This document shows positions 6,235 through 7,805 of a stretch of DNA of 7,805 nucleotides, piece after piece; positions within the stretch are counted from its first letter, which is position 1, and the number at the start of each line of letters is the position of its first letter. The stretch lies in assembly GCA_021810725.1 (NCBI GenBank), contig JAJZIE010000110.1, positions 1 through 7,805 on the forward strand, written 5' to 3'. This DNA comes from Bacillota bacterium. Lineage in GTDB: Bacteria > Bacillota > Sulfobacillia > JAJZYS01 > JAJYTV01. The translations under genes were made by a program, and so were the position numbers. The notes below the pieces were generated by a model, which worked only from the letters and a program-made list of their open reading frames with translations, was not told the origin of the DNA and made no database searches.

Positions 6235-6945
6235 ATGCATCCCTTGCGCGTTCTGCTCGTCGACGATGAGGTGCCTCTGGTCCGCGCGCTGTCCCAGATC
6301 CTTCGCCAGCAGCAGTACGACGTCGATGTCGCCTACGACGGCGCGCAGGGCCTGGACATGGCCAGGGCCGGCATCTACGACCTGCTGCTGATCGACGTGA
6401 TGCTGCCCGGACTGCCGGGCCCGGATCTCGTGCGCACCTTGCGCGAGGAGGGCGACGCCACGCCCGCCCTGATGCTGACGGCCCGCGGTTCCGAGGCGGA
6501 CAAGGTGCTCGGCCTCGACAGCGGCGCGGACGACTATGTCGTGAAGCCGTTCGGCACGGCGGAACTGCTGGCGCGCATGCGCGCCCTGACGCGCCGCGTC
6601 GGCGAAATCGCCGGCGTGGGCACGCTTACGGCTGGCGTCTACGAGCTGGATCTGGTGCAGCGCGTGGTGTCGTGCCACGGGCAGACCATCGCCCTGACCC
6701 GCAAGGAGTTCCAGTTAATGGAGCTTTTCATGCGCCACCACGACCAGGTGCTGGCGCGCTCCGTAATCTTCGATCGGATCTGGGGCCTCGAGACCGACGT
6801 GGACAGCAACGTCGTGGACATCTACGTGCACTTCCTGCGGCGCAAGCTGGCGCTCGGCCAGCCCGCGGGCACCTCGGCCATCCAGACCATCCACGGTACC
6901 GGGTACATGTTCCGCCCGGCCGCCGGGCAAAGGCAGGCGCCGTGA
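6235..6945 (+). CDS. OmpR/PhoB-family response regulator
   Basis: A 236-residue cytoplasmic transcription factor of a two-component system. The receiver domain (about 4-118) has every conserved residue: acidic pair D10/D11, phospho-acceptor D54 in LIDVMLPG, switch T82 in LTARG, and K104 in VVKPFG. The C-terminal winged-helix DNA-binding domain (about 138-229) shows LTRKEFQLMELF, the RIWG turn, the VDIYVHFLRRKL recognition-helix region and the IHGTGYMF wing. Length is typical. ATG 6235 was chosen; the preceding in-frame GTG (6232) is also possible, and the ribosome site is weak (GAAG at 6224-6227), so translation may depend partly on the upstream gene 40 nt away. The stop overlaps the kinase start, showing a paired operon. 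Likely targets include the neighbouring exported-protein genes, by inference. The exact subfamily is not assigned. Confidence 0.95.
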   Translation: MHPLRVLLVDDEVPLVRALSQILRQQQYDVDVAYDGAQGLDMARAGIYDLLLIDVMLPGLPGPDLVRTLREEGDATPALMLTARGSEADKVLGLDSGADDYVVKPFGTAELLARMRALTRRVGEIAGVGTLTAGVYELDLVQRVVSCHGQTIALTRKEFQLMELFMRHHDQVLARSVIFDRIWGLETDVDSNVVDIYVHFLRRKLALGQPAGTSAIQTIHGTGYMFRPAAGQRQAP

Positions 6946-7805
6946 CCGGCCACGGGCCCCACGTCCCGGCTGGTGGTCCATGGCTGCCGGCGGCCGCCGC
7001 CGGCAGTTGGCGCCTCTTTCGCGGCTTGCGCGTCCATCTGGCCGTACTGGTGGCCGGCCTGTTCCTCGTGCTCTACCTCCTCTCCGCCATCCTGATCTAC
7101 GGGCTGACGGCGCGGCTCAACCAGGGCGACGTGGACGCCATCCTGAGCGACACCACGCGGCCGCTGGCGGCCCGCGTGGTGAGCGATCTCGAACGCGGCG
7201 TCTTCCCTTCGCAGTTCGTCGCTCTCGCCAAGCTCTCCCAGGCCTACCCCAAGGTCTCGGCGATCGTGCTTCGGGACGCCCAGGGGAACGTCATCGCCAG
7301 CACGGCGCCCCTCGTGACCAGGACCCTGCCCTACCAGTCCGGGGGCGCCACGGCACAACTGCAAACGGACGTCGTCCCGTCCCGCGGCCAGTACCGCGTC
7401 CTGACCTTGCGCCTCGAGAACGCCTATCACCAGACCCTCGCCTACCTGCAGATGGCGATGAACGTGAACCGCGACCTCGCGTCGCTCGCCAGCCTCGAGA
7501 AGGTCCTGTTCCTCGTGGGCGGCCTCGGTATCGTGTTGGCGGCGGCCGCCGGCTTCCTCCTTTCAAAGCTGTCGCTGCGTCCCGCCGTTCGGGCGTGGGA
7601 GCAGCAGGAGCAGTTCGTGGCGGACGCCTCGCACGAGCTGCGCACGCCGCTCACGGTGATGCGCCTGAACCTGGACCTCGTGATGAGTCACCCGGACGCC
7701 CCGGTGGCGGAAAACGCCATCTGGCTGCAGTCCATCGAGGACGAGATCCACCGCCTGCACCGCATGTCCGAGCATCTCCTGACTCTGGCCCGCAGCCACG
7801 GCACG
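6942..7805 (+). CDS. Membrane sensor histidine kinase, 3' end cut by window
   Basis: This is the sensor partner of the response regulator; 288 codons are present and the frame runs off the right edge. Start GTG 6942 overlaps the regulator stop (GTGA, 4 nt) with AAAGG 8 nt upstream, implying translational coupling. Seen: a 30-residue cytoplasmic N terminus, TM1 (about 31-56), an extracytoplasmic sensor region of about 130 residues (57-186), TM2 (about 187-209), then the dimerisation/phospho-acceptor domain with the H-box FVADASHELRTPLT and H231 as the phosphorylated histidine. The catalytic ATPase domain (N, G boxes) lies beyond the window. Only about 15 residues join TM2 to the H-box, so no full HAMP domain fits. 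The sensor region contains VSAIVLRDAQGNVIAS, a strand-turn-strand pattern like PAS/Cache-type folds, but the ligand is unknown. The exported proteins encoded upstream are possible sensor partners; that is inference. Confidence 0.93.
   Translation, partial: MTGHGPHVPAGGPWLPAAAAGSWRLFRGLRVHLAVLVAGLFLVLYLLSAILIYGLTARLNQGDVDAILSDTTRPLAARVVSDLERGVFPSQFVALAKLSQAYPKVSAIVLRDAQGNVIASTAPLVTRTLPYQSGGATAQLQTDVVPSRGQYRVLTLRLENAYHQTLAYLQMAMNVNRDLASLASLEKVLFLVGGLGIVLAAAAGFLLSKLSLRPAVRAWEQQEQFVADASHELRTPLTVMRLNLDLVMSHPDAPVAENAIWLQSIEDEIHRLHRMSEHLLTLARSHGT

Noticed and set aside
1..7805. tRNA, rRNA, CRISPR arrays, insertion sequences, phage genes
   Set aside because: Looked for on both strands; no repeat-spacer pattern, transposase motifs, terminal inverted repeats or tRNA-like cloverleaf was recognised.

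Overview
The window is G+C-rich bacterial DNA with strongly G/C-biased third codon positions. It carries six protein-coding genes, the last cut by the right edge. Shine-Dalgarno sites range from AGGAGG-type to weak, and three of the six starts are GTG. This fits a high-G+C Gram-positive (Actinomycetota or a G+C-rich Bacillota lineage), but nothing here fixes the taxon and a high-G+C proteobacterium is not excluded.

Layout. 1-501: no convincing gene, one short hairpin and a palindrome. 502-1695 (minus): a 12-helix major facilitator superfamily (MFS) exporter-like protein. 1696-2088: a divergent intergenic region almost without TA dinucleotides. 2089-3804 (plus): an electron-transfer-flavoprotein:quinone oxidoreductase (ETF-QO). 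3805-4215: an intergenic region with two GC-rich hairpins, including a perfect 17-bp stem, then an AT-rich patch that probably holds a promoter. 4216-5142 and 5265-6194: two tandem paralogous exported proteins, each with a signal peptide, an alanine-rich helical region and a 99-residue C-terminal beta-rich, Ig-like module. 6235-6945: an OmpR-type response regulator. 6942-7805: its membrane histidine kinase, overlapping it by 4 nt and cut just after the phospho-acceptor helix region.

How the genes may work together. The MFS gene and the ETF-QO gene diverge and look like independent units. ETF-QO would pass electrons from ETF (fatty-acid or amino-acid dehydrogenation) to the membrane quinone pool; no ETF subunit genes lie in the window. 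The four right-hand genes form a plausible unit: two exported cysteine-free paralogs followed by a coupled two-component system. The exported proteins could be the output of the system, or extracytoplasmic factors that modulate the kinase sensor domain. I recognise no named family for them, and this is the best candidate here for an undescribed system. A second point of interest is that the ETF-QO lacks the third cysteine of its C-terminal CxxCxxC cluster motif.
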